64,000 nt of DNA from Diospyros lotus (taxonomy: Eukaryota; Streptophyta; Magnoliopsida; Ericales; Ebenaceae): NCBI RefSeq assembly GCF_014633365.1, contig NC_068338.1, positions 53,765,716 to 53,829,715 on the forward strand. The letters are read 5' to 3'. The position numbers were made by a program, and so were the translations under genes. The notes beneath the pieces are model-generated. The model was not told where the DNA came from. It worked only from the letters and a program-made list of their open reading frames with translations, and searched no databases. This document shows positions 55,801 through 62,915 of the stretch, one piece after another; the first letter of the stretch is position 1, and every line of letters starts with the position of its first letter.

Positions 55801-58191
55801 GAGATAATCATGGCGGTAATGGTCCAGTGCTACTCAATTTTAACTAGAAAATACTTATTTGTGAAGTAGTGCAAATATAAAGGCACATTAGTTGCATACC
55901 TTAATAGTTAGCATTAGTGACTGTATAATCTTGATGGTGAAACGAGAATAGAAACTTAGTGTGGCACATGTTGTAAAACATGGTATGGCTGGAGTAAACT
56001 TATAGATATTATTGTTACTTGTTAGATTGAAGATTTTTTTTAAATTATTTTCCTTTTAACAATTAGAAATCCAATGACACCAAATGATAGTTTGTTATCT
56101 CTTTGAATTAATTATACAAGAATATGTTACCAGTCTCTGACATTTTTCCATACCAATACTCTGATATCTATGAATTTTGATGTTGATTTCAGAAAAATTT
56201 AATAGATGGAAAAACAATATGATTGATGGGATAGCTAAATTCACTGTTTTGGAATGATTACCATATTTCAGAATGTTCCTGGCTATTCATAATAAGCTAT
56301 GTAGCATAGCATTTTCTAGTCAACAATTTGTGTTACTTGTTAATCAAGTAAATTCTTAAGGTTATTAAATATTTGGAAGATGATTGTTTGACTTTACTCT
56401 TGAAATTTCTATAAATTAAGTAATTATCTCATTGTTTACTTATACTATTACTTAGATAAGATATTTGAAGAGACAAAGGAGAGAAGAAAGTCCAAAAGGA
56501 TTACATCTATTGAATAGCATAAATCAAAAGAACAGTGATAGCAACCTGCCTTTATATGGTAGTTCATAGTTACTAGGTTCCCTCCTAGCCCCTTGGAATC
56601 GTGATCTGGATCACATGTTTTGAATCTTGGTTCTTTTGCGTCCCAAGATGGCAAGGAATGTGATCTGATCCCCACGAATGGGGATCTCAAGCAGTGCATG
56701 AGTTTACTTAAACAATTAAAAACTAGGGAAGAAAATTAAAGTTGGAATAATTTTCAAAGGAGATTAGAGAAAAGAAAGCTTGCTTACCAAGCTTTCCTCA
56801 CCTTTCTCTTATATTATATTGCATTTTGAATTTTATTCAAGCCTAACTTCATTCGCTTAATATTCTTGATTCCATAAGTTGTACAAGAGCATAGAAAATA
56901 ATTCAAAATGAAATAACACAAACCAACTTCTATAACAACGAAGTATCAATCTATCTAATTTCAACTCGAGTACAATTATAAATTGTAGCACAACCTGAAA
57001 TAATGAACTAGTTAAGCCTACCTTCTTTGTAGCATAAAATTAGCATATAGACGTACCATGTATCCATTCTTGTACCACATTCCTGGTAACTGTGTGTTAA
57101 ATATATTTTTGTGGAAATTCATTTTGGGACCCTTCTCCTCTGAGAAAGATTCTAAGAGCGGCCTGACAGTTTCCTTCTGGGGGAAATCATTTGCCAAGCC
57201 TAGTACAAGGTATTTAAGCCTTTTCAAAGGCTTTGTCCTCTTAAGGGAGGTATGCAAATCAAGCTTGCACATTAAGGTTTGATGATTCACCATATTCAAA
57301 AACATGGAATGTAGAAACCAAAAAATTATTTCTTAAACCCTATAAATTATTTTTTAATGTTCTGAGTTTGTGTTGGGAATTATAGATGTCTTGGTTATTC
57401 TTCTTTAATGTAATGGCTTCTAATTTCACCACATCTCCTATGCTTTATTGGGCGTTTACTTTGAGAAGTGAATTTGTAAGCTTCCTCCGATGTCTTGGTT
57501 ATTCTTCTTTAATGTAATGGCTTCTAATTTCACCACATCTCCTATGCTTTATTGGGCATTTACTTTGAGAAGTGAATTTTTAAGCTTCCTCCACATGGTT
57601 GAAATTTGCATCTATTAGGTATCACTCTATACTTCATATCTTGGCTTTGCCTTTAACTTTTGTAGGAACTCTTCTATTTGGTTTAGGTGCATTGGTGTGA
57701 ATTCCTATCTTAAACTCTGATTTCTATATTCTACCAAGTTATTTTGTTGGCTTATGCAATTCTATCAGATAACTCTCTTAACAATGATTCCTTGTTTATC
57801 AGTTCCAGAAGAAAACGAAAAAAGAAAATCCGAAGAATCCTTGATGATGCTGAGTTAGGGGAAGAGACAAAAAGGAAAATAGCAATCGAAAAGGTATTTT
57901 CTATCTAAATACATGATTCACCTAAACTTTTTTTTCTTCTTGTGTCCTGATTTTATGATATGATATACATTTTAGGAACGCCAAGAACGTCTCAAGTGTT
58001 TGGAAGCACAATTTTCGCGGAAGTCTGTGCTTATGAGTTCAACAATCTCTGATGGCAATTTATCTGAAGGTGCTAGTGTTGAAGTTCTGGGTGATGCTTT
58101 AACTGGTTATATAGTAAATGTTGTTAGGGAGAAAGGTGAAGAGGCTGTTAGGATTCCTCCCAGCATCTCAGCCAAATTAAAAGCTCATCAG
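26611..58191 (+). CDS. ATRX: ATRX-type chromatin remodeller, N-terminal half (12 coding exons, continues beyond the window)
   Basis: This nuclear Snf2-family ATPase acts in plants with histone H3.3 deposition and heterochromatin (known for Arabidopsis ATRX/CHR20). Coding parts: 26611-26730, 26911-26973, 27107-27202, 27288-27380, 29442-29632, 29713-29959, 31798-31911, 44923-45006, 51389-51973, 52513-52802, 57803-57893 and 57976-58191, together 730 codons with all phases matching. Order: acidic N-terminus (about 1-40); helical, conserved region (41-320) with LPSLYKWIESQAPDGC and YLASTPQQAAELGLKFPGV; Lys/Arg-rich LKHRRQQNKFKQ; acidic linker with an NLS-like KKARI; ADD domain (about 520-605); Ser/Asp-rich tract; basic SRRKRKKKIRR; and VLGDALTGYIVNVVREKGEE. 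The helicase exons are not in the window. Introns hold nearly all the transposons. I rely on family memory for the name. Confidence 0.9.
26911..26973 (+). CDS. ATRX: ATRX exon 3
   Basis: 21 codons, AHLTEEEIEELIAELLQVEGK. The acceptor is a tandem gagaag, so AAG (adding Lys) could also be retained from 26,908. The donor is aag|gtatta. Confidence 0.85.
27107..27202 (+). CDS. ATRX: ATRX exon 4
   Basis: 32 codons, AAEAQESLEDESLAKVETEV and on to GDD. Acceptor attcag, donor gttatc. Predicted helical. Confidence 0.85.
27288..27380 (+). CDS. ATRX: ATRX exon 5
   Basis: 31 codons, LEKAVADEMATFREEWEAVL and on to HLL. Acceptor gatag, donor gtctgc. Phase 0 on both sides. Confidence 0.85.
29442..29632 (+). 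CDS. ATRX: ATRX exon 6
   Basis: 191 nt encoding EQLDGAGVELPSLYKWIESQ up to THRPVR and two bases of the next Arg codon. The acceptor is gaacag and the donor ag|gtattc. This is the best conserved part of the N-terminal region. Confidence 0.9.
29713..29959 (+). CDS. ATRX: ATRX exon 7
   Basis: 247 nt; the first base completes Arg, then RHGKVLEEGASGYLGKKL through VYLASTPQQAAELGLKFPGV to DE. Acceptor gggacag, donor gag|gtgaga. Confidence 0.9.
29993..30670 (+). repeat. tandem duplication in ATRX intron 7, period about 329 bp
   Basis: gattctagctttntaatgct, then gtagagagaatcattg and gacttaagacagctcatatg, recur in the same order from 29,993 and from 30,322, with small differences and one short insertion in the second copy. 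It is non-coding. Confidence 0.85.
31798..31911 (+). CDS. ATRX: ATRX exon 8
   Basis: 38 codons, VEEIDDIDVNSSDPFVADAI to KKNFRK. Acceptor tggacag, donor aag|gtaaaa. A 13.0-kb intron follows. Confidence 0.9.
32640..33265 (+). mobile_element. degraded RTE LINE fragment in ATRX intron 8
   Basis: Readable parts include YMECKFS-like at the start, SIVQKEINIFEDVIYRIKV, SLKWRSVS..LCDCKILLKVKGK and RWFGHVRRR-like further on, with many stops. The tail is ttgttgtgttgttg near 33,255. It is the 3' third of the element only. Confidence 0.75.
33413..35063 (+). pseudogene. intron-containing coiled-coil protein pseudogene, unrecognised
   Basis: One reading frame can be followed from MEISRPSSSGSQPEGVEEE (33,413) to LPQPPVV and a stop near 35,063, with about six in-frame stops. 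An 80-bp intron with perfect signals (gag|gtaagt at 34,100 and atgtgcag ending 34,179) joins two phase-0 parts. The second part (34,180 onward) is a long Lys/Glu-rich coiled coil with leucine heptads (KVRDLIGYKGRARDLKKENG and on). The N-terminal part is Pro/Ser-rich with KRARVKG. I do not recognise the family. It may belong to a decayed long LTR element or be a captured host gene. Confidence 0.5.
34100..34179 (+). other. 80-bp intron inside the coiled-coil pseudogene
   Basis: gtaagtaat at the 5' side, a branch-like ttaac and an aatgtgcag acceptor. Joining the sides gives VEGIQRQ in frame. Confidence 0.65.
35064..37007. other. non-coding tail of an unidentified element
   Basis: No ORF of note. 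The stretch 36,330-36,610 looks like a minus-strand LTR piece (purine-rich on this strand, as the leaders of other LTRs here). The rest is unassigned repeat-like DNA with no terminal repeats found. Confidence 0.35.
37008..37611 (+). repeat. possible LTR (continues at 44,281 after a LINE)
   Basis: The GC-rich stretch contains repeated ccgaag/cttcgg motifs. It could start tgttatgatgc (37,008) and end ggttgttaca (about 44,441) once the LINE is removed. No partner LTR is visible, so this is a weak call. Confidence 0.25.
37282..37297. repeat. C16 run
   Basis: An uninterrupted run of C. Confidence 0.9.
37612..37629. repeat. LINE target duplication, left copy
   Basis: gatgttttgtgtatgttt here matches 44,263-44,280 exactly. 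The last T may belong to the poly(A) tail. Confidence 0.9.
37708..42248 (-). pseudogene. LINE ORF2: endonuclease, reverse transcriptase, zf-RVT; split by a hAT element
   Basis: ORF2 nicks target DNA and reverse-transcribes the element RNA. The N-terminal APE-type endonuclease reads MICASWNIRGFNMPL, LGDFNNVL and LSDHSPCLV. The RT follows: MIKVDLRKAFDSVSW, GLRQGDPLSPFIFV and the catalytic LAFVDDLLLMARGDP. The C-terminal finger reads CALCGTDVETNSHLFFQCPF. The two parts (42,248-40,406 and 39,227-37,708) add up to 1,121 codons exactly in frame when the hAT element and one target copy are ignored. A TGA at 38,385-38,383 stands where Trp is expected. Confidence 0.9.
39236..40405 (-). mobile_element. 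non-autonomous hAT element, copy 3
   Basis: 1,170 bp, from CATAGTTCTGAAAGGCGCG to GCGCGCCTTTAATAACTATG. Perfect 8-bp duplications gcatgatc flank it (39228-39235 and 40406-40413). It is closest to copy 1 (shared interior, including the KAIPKCPPSIKQEIGEYMQ remnant on the minus strand) but shorter. It interrupts the LINE RT. Confidence 0.92.
42257..43792 (-). CDS. LINE ORF1 (DUF4283-type gag-like protein)
   Basis: A 511-residue open frame from MASKDAPPTGLTDPAVET; the frame is open further upstream but this Met fits best. The DUF4283 region of plant LINEs (ALGHCLVGYFAGKFPGKQAL, LRGGPYFAFGRPLFLKVMP, LPLWVRFPGLPIDFW) is followed by a CCHC knuckle, CPLCMLFGHTRQSC, then a Lys/Pro/Ser-rich tail. It binds element RNA. 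The stop lies 8 bases before the ORF2 start. No break is seen. Confidence 0.85.
   Translation of the reverse strand: MASKDAPPTGLTDPAVETCINGDALSTSASAMPDNEGPESSTTKSCTLGDEDAVSVNKVEGPSENSPSVPSAPKASGPWVGLFKNSKKQQVHGFALPKFENSGEMLVIDPMEVDNVERALGHCLVGYFAGKFPGKQALLKLCSSWKIPYQYFPHSSGWLVFKFGDAESRDLVLRGGPYFAFGRPLFLKVMPKCFDFDESLDVHLPLWVRFPGLPIDFWNPTLLGRIASRLGVPIASDKNTATKERLSFARALVEIDVSKDLVREVTFKMPCGKLRHQRVVYEYEPQFCPLCMLFGHTRQSCKASKQKSIPSEGPVQSPELVPVMGDKIPDPMQQKDPPLKEQEHICIEVSADALVPDKGQPDPTKKKAAKSKTPKKKNKSNPSPKGKEISDPSQAGKVSVQMAGSQQEVISASTSADPPQSVPHVEQAIDLPSSLDLPSSQLVHIEDSDTGGPFTIVTYRKRSSRLRQVQEDHPAEATMAEVQSPLPASVGPSAKVKAPSLKKSVKRGPAL
44263..44280. repeat. LINE target duplication, right copy
   Basis: Same 18 bases as at 37,612-37,629. 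Confidence 0.9.
44281..44922 (+). other. end of ATRX intron 8
   Basis: Repeat-derived up to about 44,441 (two aatgcaataaa.. boxes), then ordinary pyrimidine-rich intron sequence ending attgacag. I see no ORF. Confidence 0.45.
44923..45006 (+). CDS. ATRX: ATRX exon 9
   Basis: 28 codons, VKEEDDANIDRKLQLRLKHR to FKQ, basic at its end. Acceptor attgacag, donor cag|gtgtac. Confidence 0.88.
45446..45450. repeat. target duplication gaata of the solo LTR (left)
   Basis: gaata here and at 49,606-49,610. Confidence 0.7.
45860..46220 (+). repeat. 5' LTR of member II
   Basis: 361 bp, TGTCATGACC...GAATGTGACA, with a TATA box in cctatataaggc (about 45,993). Confidence 0.88.
46223..46234 (+). other. primer binding site of member II
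   Basis: TGGTATCAGAGC, the standard plant site complementary to initiator Met-tRNA, 2 bases after the LTR. Confidence 0.9.
46235..47696 (+). other. long leader of member II, no ORF recognised
   Basis: About 1.46 kb with only short overlapping frames on both strands. It corresponds in position to the leader of member I. Confidence 0.5.
47697..49175 (+). CDS. unrecognised protein of the non-autonomous LTR family (member II)
   Basis: One frame is readable for about 490 codons with only a few stops (one at 47,886, a cluster near 47,935-47,960, one at 48,564). Open parts are 47,967-48,566 (199 residues) and 48,591-49,175 (194 residues). Blocks shared with member I are IPW/ILW-S near the start, FREKLQEFAMILTKKYH, NFPVEYFDDYHGSFNKED, EKRGTYVAVG, RHLKAVGLQISAATCDKE and LKAFDVDTLT. 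The middle (ANVGNAIAGKAKDSLAWVKI, then KGFVKGNKTPNGVLVLPSVG) is missing or altered in member I. It ends in a basic KKKRPRRRKKERR tail. No retroelement enzyme motif, signal peptide or membrane segment was seen. Confidence 0.6.
49237..49594 (+). repeat. 3' LTR of member II
   Basis: 358 bp, with few differences from the 5' LTR by eye. Confidence 0.88.
49611..51388 (+). other. rest of ATRX intron 9
   Basis: No coding sequence. It contains an (ata/aat)n run at about 49,808-49,835, a short G run near 50,011 and a scrap of an RTE tail at about 50,195-50,240 (accccacctagtaggaat and gttgtt). Confidence 0.5.
51389..51973 (+). CDS. ATRX: ATRX exon 10 (linker and first ADD finger)
   Basis: 195 codons, starting EAVQGEISSVDKLMEENLDS. 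The low-complexity acidic linker includes a KRSHDSVELDINNKKAR basic cluster. The exon ends with the GATA-like finger: CTACD, then VCRDCKHLVEV. Confidence 0.9.
52420..52482 (-). mobile_element. RTE 3'-end scrap in ATRX intron 10
   Basis: caacaacaacaacc followed by cttggtggggtcagcca is the inverse of the RTE 3' signature and tail. Only about 60 bases are recognisable. Confidence 0.5.
52513..52802 (+). CDS. ATRX: ATRX exon 11 (PHD-like part of the ADD domain)
   Basis: 290 nt. CSECYCAWCGGNKDLISCRS and CELLFCVACMRRNFG, then WECCCCSPSIL, form the PHD-like zinc module and closing helix of the ADD domain. A Ser/Asp-rich tract follows (SSSSDSDSDNSDGD). In animal ATRX the ADD domain reads H3 with K9me3 and unmodified K4; the same role in plants is inference. 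Confidence 0.92.
53300..53850 (-). mobile_element. RTE LINE 3' fragment split by a solo LTR
   Basis: The inverse 3' signature (cactaggtgggggtcggc) is followed by the region coding the C-terminus in a decayed state. A solo LTR (53,383-53,629) interrupts it. After about 53,850 a second, parallel RTE copy begins. Confidence 0.6.
53383..53629 (-). mobile_element. solo LTR, 247 bp, with target duplication atggt
   Basis: It starts TGTAGGAATTC and ends GTCACCA on the + strand; atggt flanks it exactly (53378-53382 and 53630-53634). On the minus strand a TATA-like gctctataagagg is visible. RTE sequence resumes seamlessly after it. The family is not identified. Confidence 0.65.
53851..54600 (-). mobile_element. 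RTE LINE fragment, second minus-strand copy
   Basis: The minus strand reads KDKIRKKVICIKVGIAPIAP, then QIRWCGCVRRPIDICRRMD, the C-terminal region of the RTE protein. Further upstream SKSFKLSMSKIEYMKCK-like sequence is recognisable. Many frameshifts. Confidence 0.7.
54940..55560 (+). mobile_element. RTE LINE fragment, plus strand
   Basis: ttataagaccagctttgttttatggg matches the RIRPxLLYG coding region, followed by decayed RWFGH-like and GRPRK-like parts and a 3' end near acccctcaccttattggatta. It contains an unexplained stretch at about 55,200-55,340. Confidence 0.6.
55561..57384 (+). other. ATRX intron 11, nothing further recognised
   Basis: No exon-like sequence. A 95-codon minus-strand frame (57,305-57,018) has no recognisable homology and no supporting signals. 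Confidence 0.4.
57385..57592 (+). repeat. two-copy tandem duplication, 104-bp period
   Basis: gatgtcttggttattcttct starts at 57,385 and again at 57,489; the copies differ at very few positions. It lies in intron 11. Confidence 0.92.
57803..57893 (+). CDS. ATRX: ATRX exon 12 (basic segment)
   Basis: 91 nt; the first base completes Ser, then RRKRKKKIRRILDDAELGEE to AIEK. It is strongly basic and probably a nuclear localisation signal. Acceptor tatcag, donor aag|gtattt. Confidence 0.9.
57976..58191 (+). CDS. ATRX: ATRX exon 13 (last exon in the window)
   Basis: 72 codons, ERQERLKCLEAQFSRKSVLM through VRIPPSISAKLKAHQ. In the family this leads straight into the Snf2 N-terminal ATPase lobe. Donor cag|gttgtt; the next exon lies past 64,000. 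Confidence 0.88.
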
Positions 58192-58764
58192 GTTGTTCTG
58201 ATATACCTGCACATTTATTAGCTGTTTTATGTTTTCTGGGTTTTGTTTCTGAATTTGGCTTTATTATTATTATTTATATTTTTTAGTATGATTCTTTTTG
58301 TTTAAAGAGTCCATATATATCAGCATATCATATTATGGTGATGCTAGGAAAATAATGCTCCCGTTTCCCCTACTTTCTCATTGTTTTTTTTAAACTTATT
58401 TATAGAATCTATTCACATTTCTCTCCCAACTATGTTCATTTCTATACACAAGGAAGCATAATGAGGTTACTTGTCCTCGCTATCTTGTCTGTCTCTCAAT
58501 GTTATATGCAAGAAGGGTTACACCAAGCTACCACCCTGCTAGATCTGTGTATTCTGGTCAAATTTGAACACAGCATTCTGTTCATGTTTATTTTCAATGA
58601 TATTTTTCTGGGTCAATTTAGAATGTTCCGTGCAAAAATTGTTGAGACTTGCTTTCCCCTCTTGGTTCCGGGGATTGTGGCTTAACATTTCAAAGGATGC
58701 CTTGATGTAATTGTATTATATGATCTCATATGTTGAAGAATGCCATAAAACAACATATCAAGCC

Positions 58765-59531
58765 ATAACCTAGTAGATGCAGTTCACTACATAAATTCTA
58801 GCTCACCAATCATTTCTATCAATGGCCTTATCTTCAGTAGGACCTTATAAATACTTGTTCCATTCTATCCATTCTTTTCACGGGAGCTTTTGTTGGTTTT
58901 CTTCTCAAATGATTAAAACAATCTTAATCGTGTTTCACACATTTTTTCTCTAATAGAAGCAACTTTAACCTTATATGAATAACCGCATTTTAATTTTATC
59001 TTTCCTTGTATAGCTGTACGTCCATCTTAATATCCTCGTTTCTACTAGCCTTGTATTCTTCATATGTTAGTTCTTTATTGCTTAATATTCTGTCACCCAA
59101 GCTGGTCTTATAAAATTTCATTTTAGTTTTAATGAAATCTTACTATCACAAAATTTCATATGTACTTTTCCATTTTAACCATATTGCCTTTTTTCTATGG
59201 GTAACATCCTCGTTAGTCTCCTTATCTTTTTGGATGCTTGATCCAAGAAATTTCAATCGATATTTTCTCATTATGATTTGATCTTCAAGTTTTACTATAA
59301 AATCATCCACACTTATATTTTTATTGAACATTCCATATATTTCATTTTCAATATGCTTAACATAAAATCTTTAGATTCTAAGTATTCCTCTATATCTCGA
59401 GCTTAGCATTCACATTTTCTTATGTCTCATACACCAACTCAATGTAATCAGCAAATAGCATATACCAAGGTACCTCTTCGTGGATATGTTTAGTGAGTTA
59501 ATCCATTATTGGGGCAAAGAGGTAAGGGCAT
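58765..59531 (-). mobile_element. RTE LINE fragment cut by a copia element
   Basis: The minus strand reads SVDDFIVKLEDQIIMRKYRL, KFLGSSIQKDKETNEDVTHR and WLKWKSTYEIL (59,331-59,146). Upstream, VPWYMLFAD is recognisable, with FADY instead of FADD. The LINE ends abruptly where the copia LTR starts. Confidence 0.75.
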
Positions 59532-59687
59532 TGTGAGAAAATAATTAGGAGAGAAAAAACTTAAGAGAGTAGCCTTTCTTAGCTTGTTATTTATAATAAG
59601 CATAATGGGCCTTAAACCCGTGGGTTTAATGTAATTACAAATAAAACACACATATAATAATTATAATATATACTAATAATTCTAACA
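59532..59687 (-). repeat. 3' LTR of the second copia element
   Basis: About 156 bp. On the minus strand it begins TGTTAGAATTATTAG and ends TTCTCACA (or TCTCA). A short LTR. Confidence 0.7.
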
Positions 59688-59702
59688 CTCCCCCTCAAGC
59701 TG
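59688..59702 (-). other. polypurine tract
   Basis: gcttgagggggagtg on the minus strand stands immediately before the LTR. Confidence 0.85.
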
Positions 59703-60215
59703 GAGCATAGATATCATATGCACCAAGCTTATTATAAATATATTTCACTCGAGCACCGTTTAGAGACTTGGTGAAAACATCTGCAAGTTGATCATTGGAG
59801 TTAATAAACTCTGTAACAATAACACCTTCAATCAGTTTTTCTCTAACAAAGTGATAGTTTTTTTCAATATGCTTAGTCCGCTCATGGAACACTGGATTGG
59901 AAGCAATGTGTAAGGCAACTTGATTATCACAAATAAGCTTCATAGGAGACACTTCACAAAACTTGAGTTCCTGTAGGTGTTATTTAAGCCAGATGAGCTC
60001 ACAAGTTGCATTAGCCATAACTCGATACTCTGCCTCTGCACTAGATCTAGCTACTACATTTTGTTTCTTACTTTTCCAAGAAATCATGTTTCCTCCCACA
60101 AGAACACAATACCCAGAAGTTGACCGACGATCAGAAAGAGATCCTGCCCAATCTGCATCTGCATGATAACAAATATCTATGTGACCTTTATCCTCAATAG
60201 AGTAGCCTTTTACCT
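59695..60215 (-). pseudogene. copia RNase H
   Basis: [40 protein letters not shown], then a stop, then LICDNQVALHIASNPVFHER and SNDQLADVFTKSL. The acidic catalytic residues D, E and D are present. A premature stop and an upstream single-base frameshift at about 60,215 separate it from the RT. Confidence 0.88.
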
Positions 60216-61100
60216 GGCACTCTTTTGATATATCTCAGAATCCGGATAACAGCATCCCAGTGAGAATCACATGGTGAACTAAGGAATTGGCTAACTACAC
60301 TCACAGTAAAAGCAATGTCAGGACGAGTGACTGTGAGATAGTTCAACTTGCCTACTAGTCTCCTATACCTTCCAGGATTTGAATAAAGCTCCCCATGTCC
60401 TGGCAAGAGTCGGACATTCGGATCCATTGAGATGCCAACTAGTTTGCAATTCACCATACCAGTTTCTTCTAAGATGTCAAGTGCATACTTTCTCTGAGCA
60501 ATTGAGATACCATCTCCTGATTGAGCAACTTCAATACCTAAGAAATACCGAAGTTGGCCTAGGTCTTTAGTCTGAAAGTGTTGATGTAGATGTTCCTTCA
60601 GCTTCAGCATTCCAACTTGATCACTCCATGTGATAACAATGTCATCTACATAAAATACAAGGTAGATACATAAGGAAGAAGAATGATGATAGAAAATCGA
60701 ATAATCAGCCTCACTTCGAGTGAGACCAAAGACTTGAACCACAGTGTTGAATCTGCCAAACCATGCCCGTGGAGATTGTTTCAAACCATAGAGAGATTTT
60801 CTAACTTTGTAGACTACATTGGACTCTCCCTAAGCAACAAAACCAGGTGGTTGCTCCATATATACCTCTTCTTGAAAATCACCATGAAGAAATGCACTTT
60901 TAATATCAAACTGATAGAGTGGCCAATGACGTGTAGCAACTAGAGAGAAAGAGGCGAACAGAGGCTATTTTTGCAACATGAGAGAAATTATCGTTGTAAT
61001 CTAGCCCATAGATCTGTATAAAGCCTTTGGCAACCAAGCGGGCCTTAAGACATTCCACCTGGCCATCAAGACCCACTTTGGGAGTGAATACTCAACGACA
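60194..61100 (-). pseudogene. copia reverse transcriptase
   Basis: The N-part reads [20 protein letters not shown] before a stop near 60,832. The continuous 60,784-60,194 part contains LVFYVDDIVITWSDQ (catalytic YVDD), KDLGQLRYFLGIEVAQS and VGKLNYLTVTRPDIAFTVS. The frame ends with a +1 shift before RNase H. Confidence 0.9.
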
Positions 61101-61586
61101 ACCAACAAGAGTCTTTCCTGGTGGTAAAGACACCAAATCCCAAGTACCATTTGAATGTAAGGCGTCAATCTGATCTAACATAGATTGGCACCAACCAGGA
61201 TGGGACAAAGCTTCACCTTTGGTTTTAGGAATAGAAATAGAGGAAAGACTCAAAACAAATGCACTATAAGAAGGAGACAAATGGTCATAGCATAAAAAGT
61301 TATAAATAGGATGGGGATTACGAGTAGACTGTGTACCTTTGCAAAGAGCAACAAGGAGATTGTCGGGCTCAGGATATGGGACAGGAGGGACAACAGACGG
61401 AGAGAGCGAGTTAAAAGAGTCCTGGGCTGGAGGAATGCTGGCGCCGGTAATGGGATGAGGACGATGGTGATATGTAAGAAGTGGAGGAGCCGTGGTAGGT
61501 GGACTGGAAAACGGTAGGTTAGGCGCCACAGAGGAGACAGATGGACCCGAGGAGGACAACGGAAGAAAAGAAAAAGGAATGGGCAA
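61092..61586 (-). pseudogene. copia integrase-RT linker region
   Basis: A Pro/Ser-rich open frame (SFLPLSSSGPSVSSVAPNLP) ends with PGWCQSMLDQIDALHSNGTW and DLVSLPPGKTLVGCR, the beginning of the RT domain. Confidence 0.75.
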
Positions 61587-61766
61587 AACCTGGTGAAGAC
61601 TCTGTGAATTAGGCTAAGCAACTGAAAAAAAGACCGATGTTCAAAGAATGTGACATTAGCAGACAAAAAATAGCGATTTCAGCTCAGGAGAGTAACACTT
61701 ATAGCCTTTTTACAATCGGGAATAGTCGAGGAAAATACACTTGAGAGATTTTGCAACAAGCTTATC

Positions 61767-62480
61767 CTATCTAGGTGAAAAAGAATGCACAAAACAGATA
61801 CATCCAAAAACACAAAGAGGAACAGAATAAAGTGGTTGTGTTGGGAACAAAAGGGAATGAGGAATTTGCTCCTGTAACACTGAGGATGGCATGCGATTGA
61901 TTAGATAACGTGCAGTTAGAACAACATCATCCCAAACTTTGGTGGGAAGATTGGCATGTAAAAGGAACGTTCGTGCAGTCTCAATAAGATGGTGATTCTT
62001 ATGCTCAGCAACACCATTTTGTTGAGGTGTGTAAGGACAAGAGGATTGATGCATGATGTCATTAGCAGTCATAAAGGTAGTAAATGGAGAAGAAAAATAC
62101 TCAAGGGCATTATCACTACGTAAGGCACGTATAGAAACTCCAAACTATGTTTTTATTTCAGCAATAAATGTCTGAAAAATAGAAAACAACTCGGACTGAC
62201 TCTTCATAAGAAACAACCAAGTGCAACGAGAAAAGTTATTAATGAAAGTAACGAAATATGAAAAATCAAGAGTAGAATTGACGCGGCTGGGCCCCTATAC
62301 ATCAGAGTGCACAAGGGAAAAGGGAGCCTCGACCCTATTATTGACCCGACTAGAAAAAGAATGATGAGCGTGTTTACCACGCTGACACGACTCACAATTA
62401 AATATGGACAATGACGACAAATTAGGAACTAATTTCTTCAATTTGGAGAGGCTGGGATGACTGAGATGATAATGGAGAAG
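61767..62480 (-). pseudogene. copia integrase
   Basis: CESCQRGKHAHHSF (zinc-binding end), then VHSDV with a stop where Trp is usual (TAG near 62,297), a core segment with FSRCTWLFLMK, and SCPYTPQQNGVAEHKNHHLI and YLINRMPSSVLQ (62,072-61,767). Several conserved residues have changed, for example AEHKNHHL. Confidence 0.85.
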
Positions 62481-62636
62481 ATCTGAGGAAGTGGCACTAG
62501 TGCAAGCTACCGGTGAACTAGGCGCAGCAAGATGATAGTGACCTTATGACTCACGCCCGACGCCAATCGTCCGCCCCGTACCCTAGTCCTGAACACAAAC
62601 AGAGGTAGGAGTAAAGAGAACAAAATAATTAAGGGT

Positions 62637-62870
62637 TTAAGTGAGTTGGCTAACTGAAATCAAATTAAAAAGACTATCAGTAACATATAAAATATAATTT
62701 AATGAGAAAGAAAAGATGGGTGTGATTTGGTCGATCCCTTTAACTGCAGTTTTGGTACCATCAGTCAGGGTAACAGTAGGTAAAGTATTAGAATAGGTAA
62801 GTGAGGAGAAAAGAAGTTCATTACCACACATATGGTCAGTGGCGCCAGAATCTATAATCCAAGGACTAAC
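62637..62870 (-). pseudogene. copia protease active site and GAG-pre-integrase start
   Basis: SPWIIDSGATDHMCGNELLF with the intact DSGA centre, then VTLTDGTKTAVKGIDQITP and LFNLISVSQLT. Confidence 0.85.
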
Positions 62871-62915
62871 ATATGAGCCTTGAGCAACACAAGCAATGGG
62901 ATTACCAGGATAAGA

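Noticed and set aside
57018..57305. 95-codon minus-strand frame in ATRX intron 11
   Set aside because: No start context, splice or domain evidence; both strands are open over the same stretch.
62204..62395. 63-codon hydrophobic minus-strand frame resembling a membrane protein
   Set aside because: It is the integrase region of the copia element read in the wrong frame; the correct frame gives CESCQRGKHAHHSF.
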